Positions 42,093-52,060 of a stretch of 64,000 nucleotides of DNA are shown here, piece by piece; position 1 is the stretch's first letter, and the number at the start of each line of letters is the position of its first letter. Under the pieces are notes generated by a model. That model had not been told where the DNA came from. It searched no databases and worked only from the letters and a program-made list of their open reading frames with translations. A program made the translations under genes and the position numbers. Source of the stretch: Rhizobium sp. Leaf306 (GTDB lineage Bacteria > Pseudomonadota > Alphaproteobacteria > Rhizobiales > Rhizobiaceae); NCBI RefSeq assembly GCF_001423425.1, contig NZ_LMNX01000004.1, forward strand, positions 372,001 to 436,000, in the 5' to 3' direction.

Positions 42093-44432
42093 TTAGCGCG
42101 GCACGCCGGGAATGGCATCCTTGTAATAGGATGAATAGCTTGAATGCAGGCGCTCTGGCGCGCCCGGATCGGCATATTTGCGCAGCTCGCCCATCTCGGT
42201 CTTGTTGAGAATGACGCCGATCGTCTTTGCGGCAATCTGCGGTTCCGACTGAAGCACGCTCTGCACGGCCTTGACCGGCGTGACACCCCATTCGGTGACG
42301 AAGATGAAGCCGTCGACATAGGGCTCGAAGGCCTTCGCATCGATAACAGGGATCAGCGGTGCCAGGTCGACGATGATGACGTCAAACGTGTCCTTGATGC
42401 TTTCGAGGAACTGGCTCATGCCGGTCGAGGCGAGAAGCTCCGATGTATGGGCAAGCTGGCGGCTGCGGGTGGTCATCGGCAGGATCGTCAGGCGCGAGCG
42501 GCGGTCGACGCGGGCGGCAGCCGTCCATGGAACCTTCTGCAGCACGACGTCGATCAGGCCGACATCCGGCTCGCTCGCCAGCATCTTGGACAGACCCGGA
42601 TTGCGCAGATCGCCATCGATGACCAGCGTGCGAACGCCGTTGGACGAGATCAGGCCGGCAAGGTTTGCCGCAACCATCGACTTGCCTTCGCCGGGAAGGC
42701 AGGAGACGACGCCGATGACAGAGCATTTGCGACCCTGCAGCACGATATCGGCGGCAAGCTTGGCATTGCGCAGCGTTTCGGCAAACTGCGAGCGCGGTGC
42801 TTCGACGGCGACACGCATCTTGCGGCGAAGCGCGATCGGATCACCCTCCGGCAGGATCTGGCCGTCGATGGCGTCGGCTGGCTTGTCGGAGCCGTTGTCG
42901 TCGGTCTGGGCGCTGCCAATCTTCGGGAGGTAACCGAGGAAGCGGACGCCGAGCTTGTCCTGCACGTCGGCGCCGGTGCGGAAGAAGCGCTCGCGGAATT
43001 CCAGAAGCGCTGCAAGTGCGCCGCCGAGCAGCAGTCCAAGCACGACGGACAGAGCCATGGTGAGCGTCTTGCGCGGGCTGGACGGCGAGATCGGCACGCC
43101 GGCTTCCGAGATGACGCGGGCCTTGGCGATCGGCAGCGATTGCAGCTGCGACGCCTGTTCGAACCGCTGCAGATAGGACTGGTAGAGCGTCTTCAGAGCA
43201 TCGGCGCGCTGCTGCAGTTCCTGCAGCTGTACCATGGAGACATTGGCATCCTGGTTGCGGCCGGCGACGCTTTCGATGCTGGCGCGCAGCGACTGCTCGC
43301 GCGAGCTTGCGACATCCAGCTCGTTGCGGAACGAACCGGTCAGCTGCTGCAGTTCGCGCAGGATCTGTTGCGCCAGGTCCTGCTTTTCCGAGCGAAGTGC
43401 GACTGCCTGCGGATGATCGGCGCCGAACTGCTCGACCACGCCCTTTTCACGATCGTTGACCATCGTGTAGCGCTGGCGAAGGTTCTGCAGCACCGTGTTG
43501 TCTGTATCGCGGTTGGCGACGACGGCATTTGCGACGGCTGCTTCCGAGCCCTTGTCGATGATCACCTTGTACTGGTTGTAGCGGGCCTGGGCGCTGGCGA
43601 CTTCGGCCTGCGCCGAAATGAGCTGGGTGTTGAGATCGGACAGCTGCTGGGCCGACATCAGCTCGCCGCGCGGCGATACGAGGCCGTTGTCGCGCTTGTA
43701 CTGCTCGACGGTCAGCGATGCCTGCTGTGCCCGGATATTGAGGTCGTTCAAACGCTCCTGGAGCCATACGGAAGCGCGCTCGGTCGCGTCGAAATTGGCG
43801 TTAAGCTCTTCCGTGAGGAAGGAACTGGCATAGGTCTTGGCAAGCTGGGCGGAAAGAACCGGGTCTGGCGAGCGGACGGAGAGCGAGATGACCGAGCTGC
43901 GTCCGACGCGCTCGACGGTGATCGACTGCTGAAGGATGGCGGCAGCCTTTTCACGGCGTCCGGCGCGCACCTGGTCTTCGCTCGGCAACGGGCCGCCTGA
44001 TGACACCAGCGAGACAACGCTTTTCACCATGTCCTTGGCAAGATCGACCGGCGATTTGGGCGGATCGACGATCAGATCGTTTTCCGCAAACTTGCCCTTG
44101 TCGACGACGCTGAGCGCCAGCGCCTTGGATTTCAGGATCTCGACCGAACTGGACATGCGGTTGTCGATCTGCTGCGCGGTCTGGCCTTCGGTTTCCTCTT
44201 CCGCATAGCGGGACAGGTTGTCGTCCACCAAAATCTGCGTCGCGGCCGTGTATTTCGGCTGCGCCGTAAACAGATAGGCTGCCGCAAGCGCGACCATGGC
44301 GACCACGCAGATGATGATCACGCCAAGCCGACGCATAGCTGCCGACCACAGCTTGTCGAGGTCGATGAACGTGTCAGTTTCTTTTTGCTCGTTCGGGAAG
44401 ATGTTCATCGGCCTATAATTAACCTGGTCCAT
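42093..44432 (-). CDS. exoP: Succinoglycan chain-length regulator / BY-kinase ExoP
   Basis: A 779-residue inner-membrane protein. An N-terminal Wzz domain is bounded by membrane helices at about 36-56 and 467-487, with long periplasmic coiled coils between them. The proline-rich ISPSSPRKTL precedes the second helix. The cytoplasmic bacterial tyrosine kinase has Walker A CLPGEGKSM, Walker A' LVIDGDLRNPG and Walker B FDVIIVDLAP. It ends in a tyrosine cluster, LHSSYSSYYKDAIPG, the likely autophosphorylation site. ExoP works with ExoQ and ExoT in polymerisation and export of succinoglycan. It is the last gene of the exoHKLAMONP operon. Confidence 0.95.
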   Translation of the reverse strand: MDQVNYRPMNIFPNEQKETDTFIDLDKLWSAAMRRLGVIIICVVAMVALAAAYLFTAQPKYTAATQILVDDNLSRYAEEETEGQTAQQIDNRMSSSVEILKSKALALSVVDKGKFAENDLIVDPPKSPVDLAKDMVKSVVSLVSSGGPLPSEDQVRAGRREKAAAILQQSITVERVGRSSVISLSVRSPDPVLSAQLAKTYASSFLTEELNANFDATERASVWLQERLNDLNIRAQQASLTVEQYKRDNGLVSPRGELMSAQQLSDLNTQLISAQAEVASAQARYNQYKVIIDKGSEAAVANAVVANRDTDNTVLQNLRQRYTMVNDREKGVVEQFGADHPQAVALRSEKQDLAQQILRELQQLTGSFRNELDVASSREQSLRASIESVAGRNQDANVSMVQLQELQQRADALKTLYQSYLQRFEQASQLQSLPIAKARVISEAGVPISPSSPRKTLTMALSVVLGLLLGGALAALLEFRERFFRTGADVQDKLGVRFLGYLPKIGSAQTDDNGSDKPADAIDGQILPEGDPIALRRKMRVAVEAPRSQFAETLRNAKLAADIVLQGRKCSVIGVVSCLPGEGKSMVAANLAGLISSNGVRTLVIDGDLRNPGLSKMLASEPDVGLIDVVLQKVPWTAAARVDRRSRLTILPMTTRSRQLAHTSELLASTGMSQFLESIKDTFDVIIVDLAPLIPVIDAKAFEPYVDGFIFVTEWGVTPVKAVQSVLQSEPQIAAKTIGVILNKTEMGELRKYADPGAPERLHSSYSSYYKDAIPGVPR

Positions 44433-44525
44433 GGCTTTGTCCGCTTTCCGGAATTGTCGAGAGGAACGGCAGAAATGGACTGCCGTTCCTCGGGCTTTGG
44501 TCTGACTGCGACGTTGGAGCGGCCC

Positions 44526-45428
44526 TTAAGCCGCCTTAACCTTCGATTCGTGGTTGGCGAGAAGCTCCTTGACGGAGTGATAGATCTCCTCGCCCATATC
44601 GCTCCGCAACATCGCGAAGGCCACATTGGCTTCGATGAAACCGCGCTTGGAACCGCAGTCGAAGGTCCGTCCGGTATAGGGCTGTGCGTGGAACGGCTGC
44701 TTCTGCAGCAGTTTCTGCATGCTGTCGGTCAGCTGGATCTCGTTGCCGGCTCCGCGTTCCTGGCTTTCCAGCAGTTCGAAGATCTGCGGCTGCAGGATAT
44801 AGCGACCATTAAGGTAATAGTTCGACGGTGCATCGGCCGGTGCCGGCTTTTCGACCATGCCGGTCACTTCGAAGCCGTGCTGCTTGCTTTCGCCGATCGC
44901 GACGACGCCATAGCTCGACGTCTCCTCGGGCGCGCACTGCTCGACACCAAAGACGTTGCCGCCGACTTCCTCGTAGAGATCAACGAGGCCTGCCATGCAG
45001 CCGCGGGCGCCATAGGACACCATATCCGGCAAAAGCAGCGCGAAGGGCTCGTTGCCCACCAGTTCGCGGGCGCACCAGACGGCGTGGCCGAGACCGAGCG
45101 GAACCTGCTGGCGGGTGTAGCTGACGGTGCCGGCGAGCGGCAGCATCTTTTCGAGCTGGGTCACCTGAACCGTCTTGCCGGCGCGGGTGAGGCTGGCGAT
45201 CAGTTCGGGATTGCTGTCGAAATAGTCTTCGATCGCCGTCTTGTTACGGCTGGTCACGAAGATGATGTGCTCGATACCGGCCTGCATGGCCTCATCCACC
45301 GCATATTGCACGACGGGCCTGTCGACGATCGTCAGCATTTCCTTTGGCATCGCCTTGGTAGCCGGCAGGAACCGTGTTCCATTGCCTGCAACCGGAATGA
45401 CCGCCTTGCGAACAGGTCTCATTTCCAT
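44526..45428 (-). CDS. exoN: UTP-glucose-1-phosphate uridylyltransferase ExoN
   Basis: A 300-residue GalU-family nucleotidyltransferase that makes UDP-glucose for succinoglycan. The nucleotide-binding motif [20 protein letters not shown] is near the N-terminus. [24 protein letters not shown] and [24 protein letters not shown] segments (the last read from [20 protein letters not shown]) are typical of GalU. ATG 45428 was chosen on spacing from AGGA; ATG 45422 is possible. It lies 47 bases after exoO and 93 bases before exoP, in the order known from Sinorhizobium meliloti. Confidence 0.94.
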   Translation of the reverse strand: MEMRPVRKAVIPVAGNGTRFLPATKAMPKEMLTIVDRPVVQYAVDEAMQAGIEHIIFVTSRNKTAIEDYFDSNPELIASLTRAGKTVQVTQLEKMLPLAGTVSYTRQQVPLGLGHAVWCARELVGNEPFALLLPDMVSYGARGCMAGLVDLYEEVGGNVFGVEQCAPEETSSYGVVAIGESKQHGFEVTGMVEKPAPADAPSNYYLNGRYILQPQIFELLESQERGAGNEIQLTDSMQKLLQKQPFHAQPYTGRTFDCGSKRGFIEANVAFAMLRSDMGEEIYHSVKELLANHESKVKAA

Positions 45429-45475
45429 AGTGTCGTTGTCCTTTCCGGGACGCCCCCGCCCCGTCGATCGGATTG

Positions 45476-46438
45476 TCAAGAAACGCCGGCAGCTCTTGCG
45501 AACCGGCGCATACGGACGGCAATCGGCATGCGCAGGTGCTTGAGCGCCCGCGGATTGTCGATTGCCGTTTTCAGGATCCCGCCGACCGACCGCTTCTTGA
45601 TCTGGTCGACGAGTGTGAGGAAGGATGCCGCTTCCCGAATGCTCTGCGTGCGGCGGCGCTGGGCGGTCATTGCCCGCGGCTCGAGAGAGAAGCGCTTAAG
45701 GAACTTCTCGTCGCCGGCAAGCATCGCCGTGAGGTGTTCGGGTTTCAGCACCCTTGAGATCGAACCGTGGCGCAGGTGGTAGACGTAACCGGCCTCGGGC
45801 TCGATGGCGCAGACGCCGCCGCTCGCAATCGCAGATGCAAGCAGGATGTAATCCTCGCCGATCCGCAGGTTCTCGTCAAAGCGCAAGCCGTGCTGATTGA
45901 GGAAATCGCGGCGGAAGATCGGCTTCATATAGCCAAAATTGAACGTGCTTTCGAAGATGATGTTGGATTCGATGAAATCGGCGAGTTCGAGCGTCTTGCG
46001 CGCTTCCAGATCGGCGCGCGAAAACATCGCTGTCGGCTCGCCGCCTTCGAGCGGGACGACGTCGATATTGTCGACCACGATCCGTGCATCCATCGCCTCG
46101 GCGCGTGCGATCATCCGCTTCAGGCGCTGCGGATGGATCGTGTCGTCGGCATCGAGCACGGCGATCCAGCGGCCGGTTGCCGCATCGAACCCGGCATTGC
46201 GCGCGGCCGCCGGTCCGCCATTGGCGGGCTGGACGATGAGCTTCACGCGATCGTCGCGATCGCGGCAGCGAAGCGCAAGCTCGCGCGTGCCGTCGCTGGA
46301 GCAGTCGTCGACGACGATTACTTCCAGGGACACGTCGACCTGGGAGAGCGCGCTATCGATCGCGCTTTCCAGCGTCTCCTCAGCATTGTAGGCGGCGATG
46401 ACGAAGCTGACATCGGGTGCGGTGACAACAGATGTCAT
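45476..46438 (-). CDS. exoO: Succinoglycan glycosyltransferase ExoO
   Basis: A 320-residue GT-A family 2 glucosyltransferase. [28 protein letters not shown] and the DXD motif [10 protein letters not shown] are visible, with a further acidic [10 protein letters not shown] in the acceptor region. In S. meliloti ExoO adds the fifth sugar of the octasaccharide repeat. ATG 46438 overlaps the exoM stop (ATGA), so it was preferred over the far longer frame to 46696. Assignment as ExoO depends on synteny and its similarity to ExoU and ExoW-type enzymes. Confidence 0.93.
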   Translation of the reverse strand: MTSVVTAPDVSFVIAAYNAEETLESAIDSALSQVDVSLEVIVVDDCSSDGTRELALRCRDRDDRVKLIVQPANGGPAAARNAGFDAATGRWIAVLDADDTIHPQRLKRMIARAEAMDARIVVDNIDVVPLEGGEPTAMFSRADLEARKTLELADFIESNIIFESTFNFGYMKPIFRRDFLNQHGLRFDENLRIGEDYILLASAIASGGVCAIEPEAGYVYHLRHGSISRVLKPEHLTAMLAGDEKFLKRFSLEPRAMTAQRRRTQSIREAASFLTLVDQIKKRSVGGILKTAIDNPRALKHLRMPIAVRMRRFARAAGVS

Positions 46439-47367
46439 GTGGCCTCCACCATGCCGTACTGGCGGATCTCGCGCATGCCGAGCGTCCCCATGACCGAACC
46501 GGCGTGCAGTGCTGCGCGCAGGGCATAGCGCGTGCGGGTGACCGGAATTGTGACAGTTGCGATGGTGACCACGGCGCAATAGCCAAATTTCAGCCCGGCG
46601 ATTGCTGCTTTCTTGAACCGCGACAGACCGGCACTCTTTGCGGCAACGATGCGGCCATGGGTCTGGCCGGAGCGGAAGCGGCGTTTGGCAAGCCACGAGA
46701 AGCTGGCGCGCTTCTTCGGCACCGGCTCTTCCAGCATGGCCTCGCGGGCAAACTCGATTTGTCCGCCGGCATCGGTCAGCTGAGTGAAATAGTGCGTATC
46801 CTCGCCACCGCTCTGGCCGAGCGACAGCGCGAACTTGCGGGCCGCAAGCTTCGGTGAGCGCATGTCGAGCAGCACGTTGCAGGTATAGCCGGTGACGATA
46901 CGCCCATCGACCCAGACGGGATTGGTCGAGTGGAAATCACCGCTGCGCATCCAGGCCGGCACATCGGCGGGATAGATGGCGCGGACGGGGCCGAGGACAG
47001 CATCGGCCGACGTCGCCTCGGCGCGATCGACAAGCGCTGCGAGCCAGCCAGGACCGGCCGTCTCGTCATCGTCGATAAACGCCAGATAATCCGCCTGGCA
47101 GGCGGCAAGGCAGGCGTTGCGGGCAATCGAGATGTTCGATTTCGGGCAATGGACATAAGTGATCTCGAAGGGCGAGACAGCTTTCAGTCTCTCCACCAGG
47201 GCTTGCGCACTCGGCTCTGCGTCATTGTCGGCGACGATCAGCCGGACCTGCGTGTGTTCAGGCACGTCGAGAGCGAACAGCGACCGCAACGTGACCTCCA
47301 GTTCCGGGCGCCGATAGGTGCAGATGCCGATATCGATGCGGAGCTTGCCGCTGCCAGCCACGATCAT
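46435..47367 (-). CDS. exoM: Succinoglycan glycosyltransferase ExoM
   Basis: A 310-residue GT2 glucosyltransferase with IDIGICTYRRPELEVTLRSL (quoted from GICTYRRPELEVTLRSL), IVADNDAEPSAQAL and the DXD motif AFIDDDETAGPGWL. A C-terminal hydrophobic stretch may anchor it to the inner membrane. In S. meliloti ExoM adds the fourth sugar of the repeat unit. The ATG at 47367 overlaps the exoA stop codon (ATGA), and its own stop overlaps exoO. Confidence 0.93.
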   Translation of the reverse strand: MIVAGSGKLRIDIGICTYRRPELEVTLRSLFALDVPEHTQVRLIVADNDAEPSAQALVERLKAVSPFEITYVHCPKSNISIARNACLAACQADYLAFIDDDETAGPGWLAALVDRAEATSADAVLGPVRAIYPADVPAWMRSGDFHSTNPVWVDGRIVTGYTCNVLLDMRSPKLAARKFALSLGQSGGEDTHYFTQLTDAGGQIEFAREAMLEEPVPKKRASFSWLAKRRFRSGQTHGRIVAAKSAGLSRFKKAAIAGLKFGYCAVVTIATVTIPVTRTRYALRAALHAGSVMGTLGMREIRQYGMVEAT

Positions 47368-48383
47368 GCACGCCTCCTCGATTTGATGCCGATCAGTTCC
47401 AGCCAGAAACCTGCCGACCAGGCGAAATGCATGATCATCGCCGACACCGCGGCAAGCGGACCGAGCGGGTTATTTTGGCCCACAGCCATCCAGACGCCGT
47501 AGCCGAGGCAGGCGACCGCCCAGACAACCAGCGGAATGGCCGCCCACCAGTAGAGGACCGCAAGCACCGCGCCGATCACGACCGGTGCGACCGCCAGCGG
47601 AATGGCCTGGCGGATCTTGGGGATCGACCGATGCTTCAGAAGGTTCTTCGCCCGGCCGCGGCCATAGCCGAGATACTGCCGGAACAGCGCCGACGCACTG
47701 GAGCGCGGATAGTAGGTCATGTAGGTCTTGCCGGTCATCCAGATGCGGAAACCGGATTGGCGAAGGCGGAAATCCAGTTCCGCATCCTCGTTATGGCTGA
47801 AGCTCTCGTCGTAGCCGCCGACAGCCTGAAACGCGAAGATGCGCATCAGCGCATGGTGACCGTGATCGACCCACTCGCCGCCGCCGCCGGCCCGGTGCTT
47901 GGAGCCGCCATTGCCGAGCTTGGAGTTTTGCGCCGCAGCCGTTGCCCGCTGGAACAGGCCAAAGCCCACCGTTTCCATGCCGACCACGATCGAATCCGCT
48001 TCCAGCGACACCGCTTCCTGCAAAAGCGTCCGGCAGTAATCGTCGGGATAATCGCCATGCGCGTCGATGCGGATCAGATATTCGAACTCCGCGCCGAACC
48101 GCTGGACGGCGAGATTGATCGCCGCACTCTGGATGCGCTTGGCATTGTGCATCAGCGCCACGTTCGGCAGTTCCTGCGCGACGCGAAGGACGATCTCCTG
48201 CGTGCCATCCTTGCTGCCGCCATCGGCAACCACGATCATGTCGCTGGCCGAGCTTCGCTGCTGGTCGAGCTTGCGCAAAAGCGGCTCGATGGTCTTTGCC
48301 TCATCAAGGCACGGAACGACGATCAGTGTCCGGATCAAGGACAGGTCGCCATGGGAAACATCGGCATTCGAAGGCACACGCAT
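47364..48383 (-). CDS. exoA: Succinoglycan glycosyltransferase ExoA
   Basis: A 339-residue GT2 enzyme with TLIVVPCLDEAKTIEPLL, VADGGSKDGTQEIV and the DXD-like RIDAHGDYP. QSGFRIW corresponds to the QXXRW-type region, and two C-terminal membrane helices (about 265-330) follow. ExoA adds the first glucose to the lipid-linked galactose. ATG 48383 is used, 13 bases after the exoL stop at 48397. Confidence 0.94.
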   Translation of the reverse strand: MRVPSNADVSHGDLSLIRTLIVVPCLDEAKTIEPLLRKLDQQRSSASDMIVVADGGSKDGTQEIVLRVAQELPNVALMHNAKRIQSAAINLAVQRFGAEFEYLIRIDAHGDYPDDYCRTLLQEAVSLEADSIVVGMETVGFGLFQRATAAAQNSKLGNGGSKHRAGGGGEWVDHGHHALMRIFAFQAVGGYDESFSHNEDAELDFRLRQSGFRIWMTGKTYMTYYPRSSASALFRQYLGYGRGRAKNLLKHRSIPKIRQAIPLAVAPVVIGAVLAVLYWWAAIPLVVWAVACLGYGVWMAVGQNNPLGPLAAVSAMIMHFAWSAGFWLELIGIKSRRRA

Positions 48384-48396
48384 GACCTATCTCACC

Positions 48397-49599
48397 TCAC
48401 GACTGCACGGTTGAAACGGCCGGTACCGACGGTACGGCCAGCGAATTATTGCGATTGAGCCCCGCAAGCCTGTCGACCAGCGCGCGGCAATCGTCAGCAT
48501 CAGTGACCCACTGGCTGCGATCGACGGCCGCAAGCCGGGTGAACCGATCGAGGTAGAGTGCGTCGGTCATGCCCGAGAACAGGGTTTCCAGATCGGAAGG
48601 CGTCGCGTTGTCGAGAAGGATGCCGATATCGCGCTTAGCCACAAAGCGGCCGGTCTCGGTGCGCGCCAGTGCGATCGGGACCGCGCCATGCAGCCCGCCT
48701 TCATAGAGACGGTTCGGCAAAAGCCACTCGGAGTTCAGACCTTCCTCGAAGAAATCGATCGCCCAGGTGAACTGCACCTCGTTGTAGATCTCCGCCAGAT
48801 CCTCCGGGTTGCGGTAGGGACCCTCGAAACGCACGAACGGCGCGTTCTTCACCTGCGCGTCGAAATCGGCAAACTCGCTATAGGCCGGCCGTCCGCGGAT
48901 GATGACCTCGACCGCGCCGTTCATGTGCTTTGCGAAGGCCGTCAGGATATCGAGCGACTTGCGGCAGCGGATCGCACCGAACCAGCCGATCTTCAAGGGT
49001 TCACCCTGCTTCGGCAGACGTGGTTGCGGCTTTGCGGCGGACGCCTCATGAAGCTGGAGAACCTTGTTTTCGAGCAGAAGGACCGGAAGATCGAGACCCG
49101 ATCTCGGCTTGAAGAAGTTTTCGACAAAGGCCGGCGAACTGGTGATCAGAAGCCGGGCCGATTTTGCGAAATGCCGCTGCACGGCACGCAGCATACGGCC
49201 CTTGGCGCCCTCATCGAGCAGCAGGCGGTGGATATCGAGACATTCGTAGACGACGGGCACGTCGCCGCCGAACAGCGACGCTGCCCCGTCGGCCAGAACC
49301 AGCATTTCGAGATTGCGGGCGATGATGACCTGCGGCACCGGAATGCCGGCAAGCTTCTTCTTCAACTGCATGCGTGCGGCCACCACGGCCTTGATGCGCT
49401 GGCTGAACTGTCCGTCCTGCGTTGCACCGAGATCGACAGAGCGCACGCCGTCTTCCTGACCCAGCAGGTTTCCCGCGCGCCTGAAGCCTGCCACCGTGAC
49501 GCTGGCGCCGCCGGTTTTCAACGTCAGCACCCGCCGGCGAATGGCCGGGTCGGCAAGATCATGGGCCAGATAGAGAACCTGCAGTGTCAAGTCGTTCAA
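48397..49599 (-). CDS. exoL: Succinoglycan glycosyltransferase ExoL
   Basis: A 400-residue GT-B-like glycosyltransferase. It starts LTLQVLYLAHDLADPAIRRR and contains LKIGWFGAIRCRKSLDIL and a family-1-like C-terminal half with EGLNSEWLLPNRLYEGGLHG (quoted in 20 residues). In S. meliloti ExoL adds the third sugar. The frame begins with TTG at 49599, but GGAG lies better placed for a second TTG at 49590. Both differ by three residues only. It is 15 bases after exoK. Confidence 0.92.
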   Translation of the reverse strand: MNDLTLQVLYLAHDLADPAIRRRVLTLKTGGASVTVAGFRRAGNLLGQEDGVRSVDLGATQDGQFSQRIKAVVAARMQLKKKLAGIPVPQVIIARNLEMLVLADGAASLFGGDVPVVYECLDIHRLLLDEGAKGRMLRAVQRHFAKSARLLITSSPAFVENFFKPRSGLDLPVLLLENKVLQLHEASAAKPQPRLPKQGEPLKIGWFGAIRCRKSLDILTAFAKHMNGAVEVIIRGRPAYSEFADFDAQVKNAPFVRFEGPYRNPEDLAEIYNEVQFTWAIDFFEEGLNSEWLLPNRLYEGGLHGAVPIALARTETGRFVAKRDIGILLDNATPSDLETLFSGMTDALYLDRFTRLAAVDRSQWVTDADDCRALVDRLAGLNRNNSLAVPSVPAVSTVQS

Positions 49600-49614
49600 C
49601 TCCGTGTCGAAAGA

Positions 49615-50520
49615 TCAGTTGAGCGTGCAAAGCACGGATTGCGGGAAAGCACAGTCTTCGCCGAGCGCCGTATAGGCGATGCGGTCGATTTCCATCGTGG
49701 TGGGACCGGAATAGGCGAACGGGCCCATCCAGGATTTCAGCGTATCGCTGCCCCACAAGCTCAGAAAGATCTTCTGGGCGTTCTGCGGGATCTTCGCCGG
49801 GTCGGTGACTTCCTGCACGAGCTTGCCGTTGAGGAAGTAGCGCAACCGCTCCGGCTCCCAGATGAAGGCGTAGTCGTTGAAGCCCTTGTCCGCGCCACCG
49901 GCGACGGGAACGATCTTCTCGTTCTTGCCCTTGCCATTGATGTACTGGTTGAGCTGAACCTGATCGACATTCTTGCCGAGCACCTCGAAGTCGATCTCGT
50001 CCCAGGGCTTTTTGTCGGTCGGGCCGATATAGGTGAAGAAGGCCGAGTTGAGGCCAGGACCGGTCGCCGATTTGTAGCGCGCCTCATAGGTACCGTAACC
50101 GAACCGCGCGCGGGTCTGAACCTCGCCGCAGACGTTCTTCCGGTCCTTGTTCTGGCGCTCCTCGAAGGTGAGCTTCAGATTGCCGCCATCCGTCGTGACC
50201 TGGCGCTGTGACCAGGTGCAGTTCTGATGGGCGCCGTTGTTCCAGCCGTTCGATACGAACCAGAACGAGCGGTCGAGCCGATCGAAATTCTCGACGAAGG
50301 ACGTGCCCTTGGCATCCGGCTGCGGCTTGCCACCCGGGTGGGGTTTGCCACCCGGATGCTTGCTGGCTGCCTGATCTGGAGCATTAGGGGCTGTCCCGGG
50401 AGGCGCCGGAGGCTGAGGCGCCTGGGCAAAAGCTGGAGCGCAGGCGAGCACCGTCAACGCGGCGAATGCCGTTGCAGCGGCTCGGAAAGCGGGTCGAATC
50501 TGTCTGGCTGGTGCCGTCAT
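49615..50520 (-). CDS. exoK: Succinoglycan depolymerase ExoK (GH16 endo-beta-glycanase)
   Basis: A 301-residue secreted glycanase. A signal peptide (about 1-32, ending PAFA) is followed by a Pro/Gly/Lys-rich linker (33-72). The GH16 domain has the catalytic motif DEIDFE with Glu175 (nucleophile), Asp177 and Glu179 (acid/base). ExoK cleaves nascent succinoglycan to lower-molecular-weight forms. S. meliloti ExoK is shorter in the linker as I recall, so the low-complexity HPGGKPHPGGKP insertion is notable. The ATG at 50520 overlaps the exoH stop by four bases. Confidence 0.94.
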   Translation of the reverse strand: MTAPARQIRPAFRAAATAFAALTVLACAPAFAQAPQPPAPPGTAPNAPDQAASKHPGGKPHPGGKPQPDAKGTSFVENFDRLDRSFWFVSNGWNNGAHQNCTWSQRQVTTDGGNLKLTFEERQNKDRKNVCGEVQTRARFGYGTYEARYKSATGPGLNSAFFTYIGPTDKKPWDEIDFEVLGKNVDQVQLNQYINGKGKNEKIVPVAGGADKGFNDYAFIWEPERLRYFLNGKLVQEVTDPAKIPQNAQKIFLSLWGSDTLKSWMGPFAYSGPTTMEIDRIAYTALGEDCAFPQSVLCTLN

Positions 50521-51671
50521 GTTTCACCTCTTCTGTGGGTCAGGGCGGGCTCGCGGCCATGCGCGGAATGCCCGGACGAATTGGAGTTCTGTGTCTGCGC
50601 AAGCTTTGCCTTGCGGCCGCGACTGCCCGTCAGCGTCTGATAAAGGCCGGGCATAAGGCGCGACACCAGCGCATTCGAAATCACCAGGATCACGAGGGCC
50701 GAGGAAATCGCGCCGACATAGAACAGCGGGTAAAGCTGATCGCCCGCAATGCGGTTCCAGACCATCCACATCACCACGAGCAGCGGGTAATGGGCGCAGA
50801 AGATCCAGAAGCTGAGGCTGCCGGTGGCGGCCAGCCGTTTGCCGAGCGTCGAGCGGATAGCAAGTGCCGACATCAGCCAGAATCCGCCCGCACCGATGAT
50901 CGACAGCGCGTTGCGCAGAAGCTCAAGCGACCAGGAATAGTCCGGTCCCGTCTGATAAAGCGCGATCGACAACAGGACGGCGGCGGCGACAACCAGTGCC
51001 GTTCCGGGAATGGCGAAACGGTCGAGCGCCGAGAGATCGATCCGGTTCAAAGCGAGGAAGATGCCGAAGGTAAAGGAGAACAGGATCGACTTCTTCAAAA
51101 CGATGAAGAGCGTGAGATCCGGCAGGATCGCCACCACGAACAGGATGACCAGCGTCGGCACCGCAGCCTTGCGCACGAAGAAGGCGAGGATTGGCGACAG
51201 GGCGATGCAGACGACAAGATCACGCAGGAAATAGAGCGGGATGTCGACGGGAAAATTCTCGCTCGCAAACGCATAGTTCGCCAGTTCACGGGAGGATGCA
51301 TTCCACAGGTCCGGGAAATACCCGATGCCCATGCCGGCGCGCTGCACCAGAAGGACGACGGCGAACAGGCCGAGGTTCCACAACAGGAACGGCACAAGCA
51401 CGGTCCGCGCCTTGGATTGCATCACCTTGCCGTAGTCGAAAGCATCCCAGCCACGGCGAAACAGCAGATAGCCGGAAATCGCGCTGAGGCACGGTACGCC
51501 GATACGAAACAGGCTGTCGCCAAAAAACACGCGGAGCCAATCGAAGAAACCGTTCTGGCCGAGGAACGGGCTGGTCTGCGGATCGAACGGGACGTGGACG
51601 AACACGATGCCCGAGATCAGAAGGATGCGCATCAAATTGATACGGGAGGAAATGGTTTGATCAACAGTCAA
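50517..51671 (-). CDS. exoH: Succinoglycan succinyltransferase ExoH (acyltransferase 3 family)
   Basis: A 384-residue membrane acyltransferase with about ten helices. The N-terminal RINLMRILLISGIVFVHVPF carries the conserved Arg and active-site His of acyltransferase 3 proteins. ExoH adds the succinyl group, which controls how ExoK cuts the polymer. The start is TTG at 51671 with AAGGGTAG eight bases upstream. It is the first gene of the exoHKLAMONP operon. A basic, disordered C-terminal tail follows the last helix. Confidence 0.93.
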   Translation of the reverse strand: MTVDQTISSRINLMRILLISGIVFVHVPFDPQTSPFLGQNGFFDWLRVFFGDSLFRIGVPCLSAISGYLLFRRGWDAFDYGKVMQSKARTVLVPFLLWNLGLFAVVLLVQRAGMGIGYFPDLWNASSRELANYAFASENFPVDIPLYFLRDLVVCIALSPILAFFVRKAAVPTLVILFVVAILPDLTLFIVLKKSILFSFTFGIFLALNRIDLSALDRFAIPGTALVVAAAVLLSIALYQTGPDYSWSLELLRNALSIIGAGGFWLMSALAIRSTLGKRLAATGSLSFWIFCAHYPLLVVMWMVWNRIAGDQLYPLFYVGAISSALVILVISNALVSRLMPGLYQTLTGSRGRKAKLAQTQNSNSSGHSAHGREPALTHRRGET

Positions 51672-52060
51672 ACGAACTACCCTTTTTGGGCGGCGCCTCC
51701 CGTCACCACCGTTTCAATCAGAGCAGACTTTGAGCCCGCATTTTCGAGTGCCAAGGATCAGGTGCAGTTTGGCACAAAATGTGGCGGCGCAGCGAAAAGC
51801 CGGGATCCGCCCGGCCCGCAGCGGCATCCCGTTACCCGTTCCATTCGCGAGTTCTACTTTCGCGAGTGCTGAAACGCTATGGATTCCGGGGGGATCACTG
51901 ATTTCCTATGCTGCACTGCACAACATAGAAAAAAATCAATTCGTCGTGAAAATAACTTCGACCTCAGACGATGCTCAATCAAATCGGTTCGCATCCTCGC
52001 CCGATTGCGGCGCGATTAAGGCGAAAATGCGTCTCAACGATGAGGCAAAGGCATCCTTCG
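51672..52060. other. 389-bp intergenic region upstream of exoH; no exoI gene
   Basis: This gap lies between the exoT stop and the exoH start, both on the minus strand. It should hold the promoter of the exoHKLAMONP operon. The stretch 51900-51975 is AT-rich (CACAACATAG then a run of seven A). In S. meliloti I recall exoI at this position; no reading frame here resembles its nuclease-like product. A plus-strand frame (51730-52107) has no family features and was not called. Confidence 0.6.

Noticed and set aside
39870..42134. 754-residue plus-strand open frame opposite the peptidase and adenine deaminase genes
   Set aside because: Spans two well-supported minus-strand genes and their junction, with no family features.
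42144..44000. 618-residue plus-strand open frame opposite exoP
   Set aside because: Antisense to the ExoP kinase gene, with biased composition and no ribosome site.
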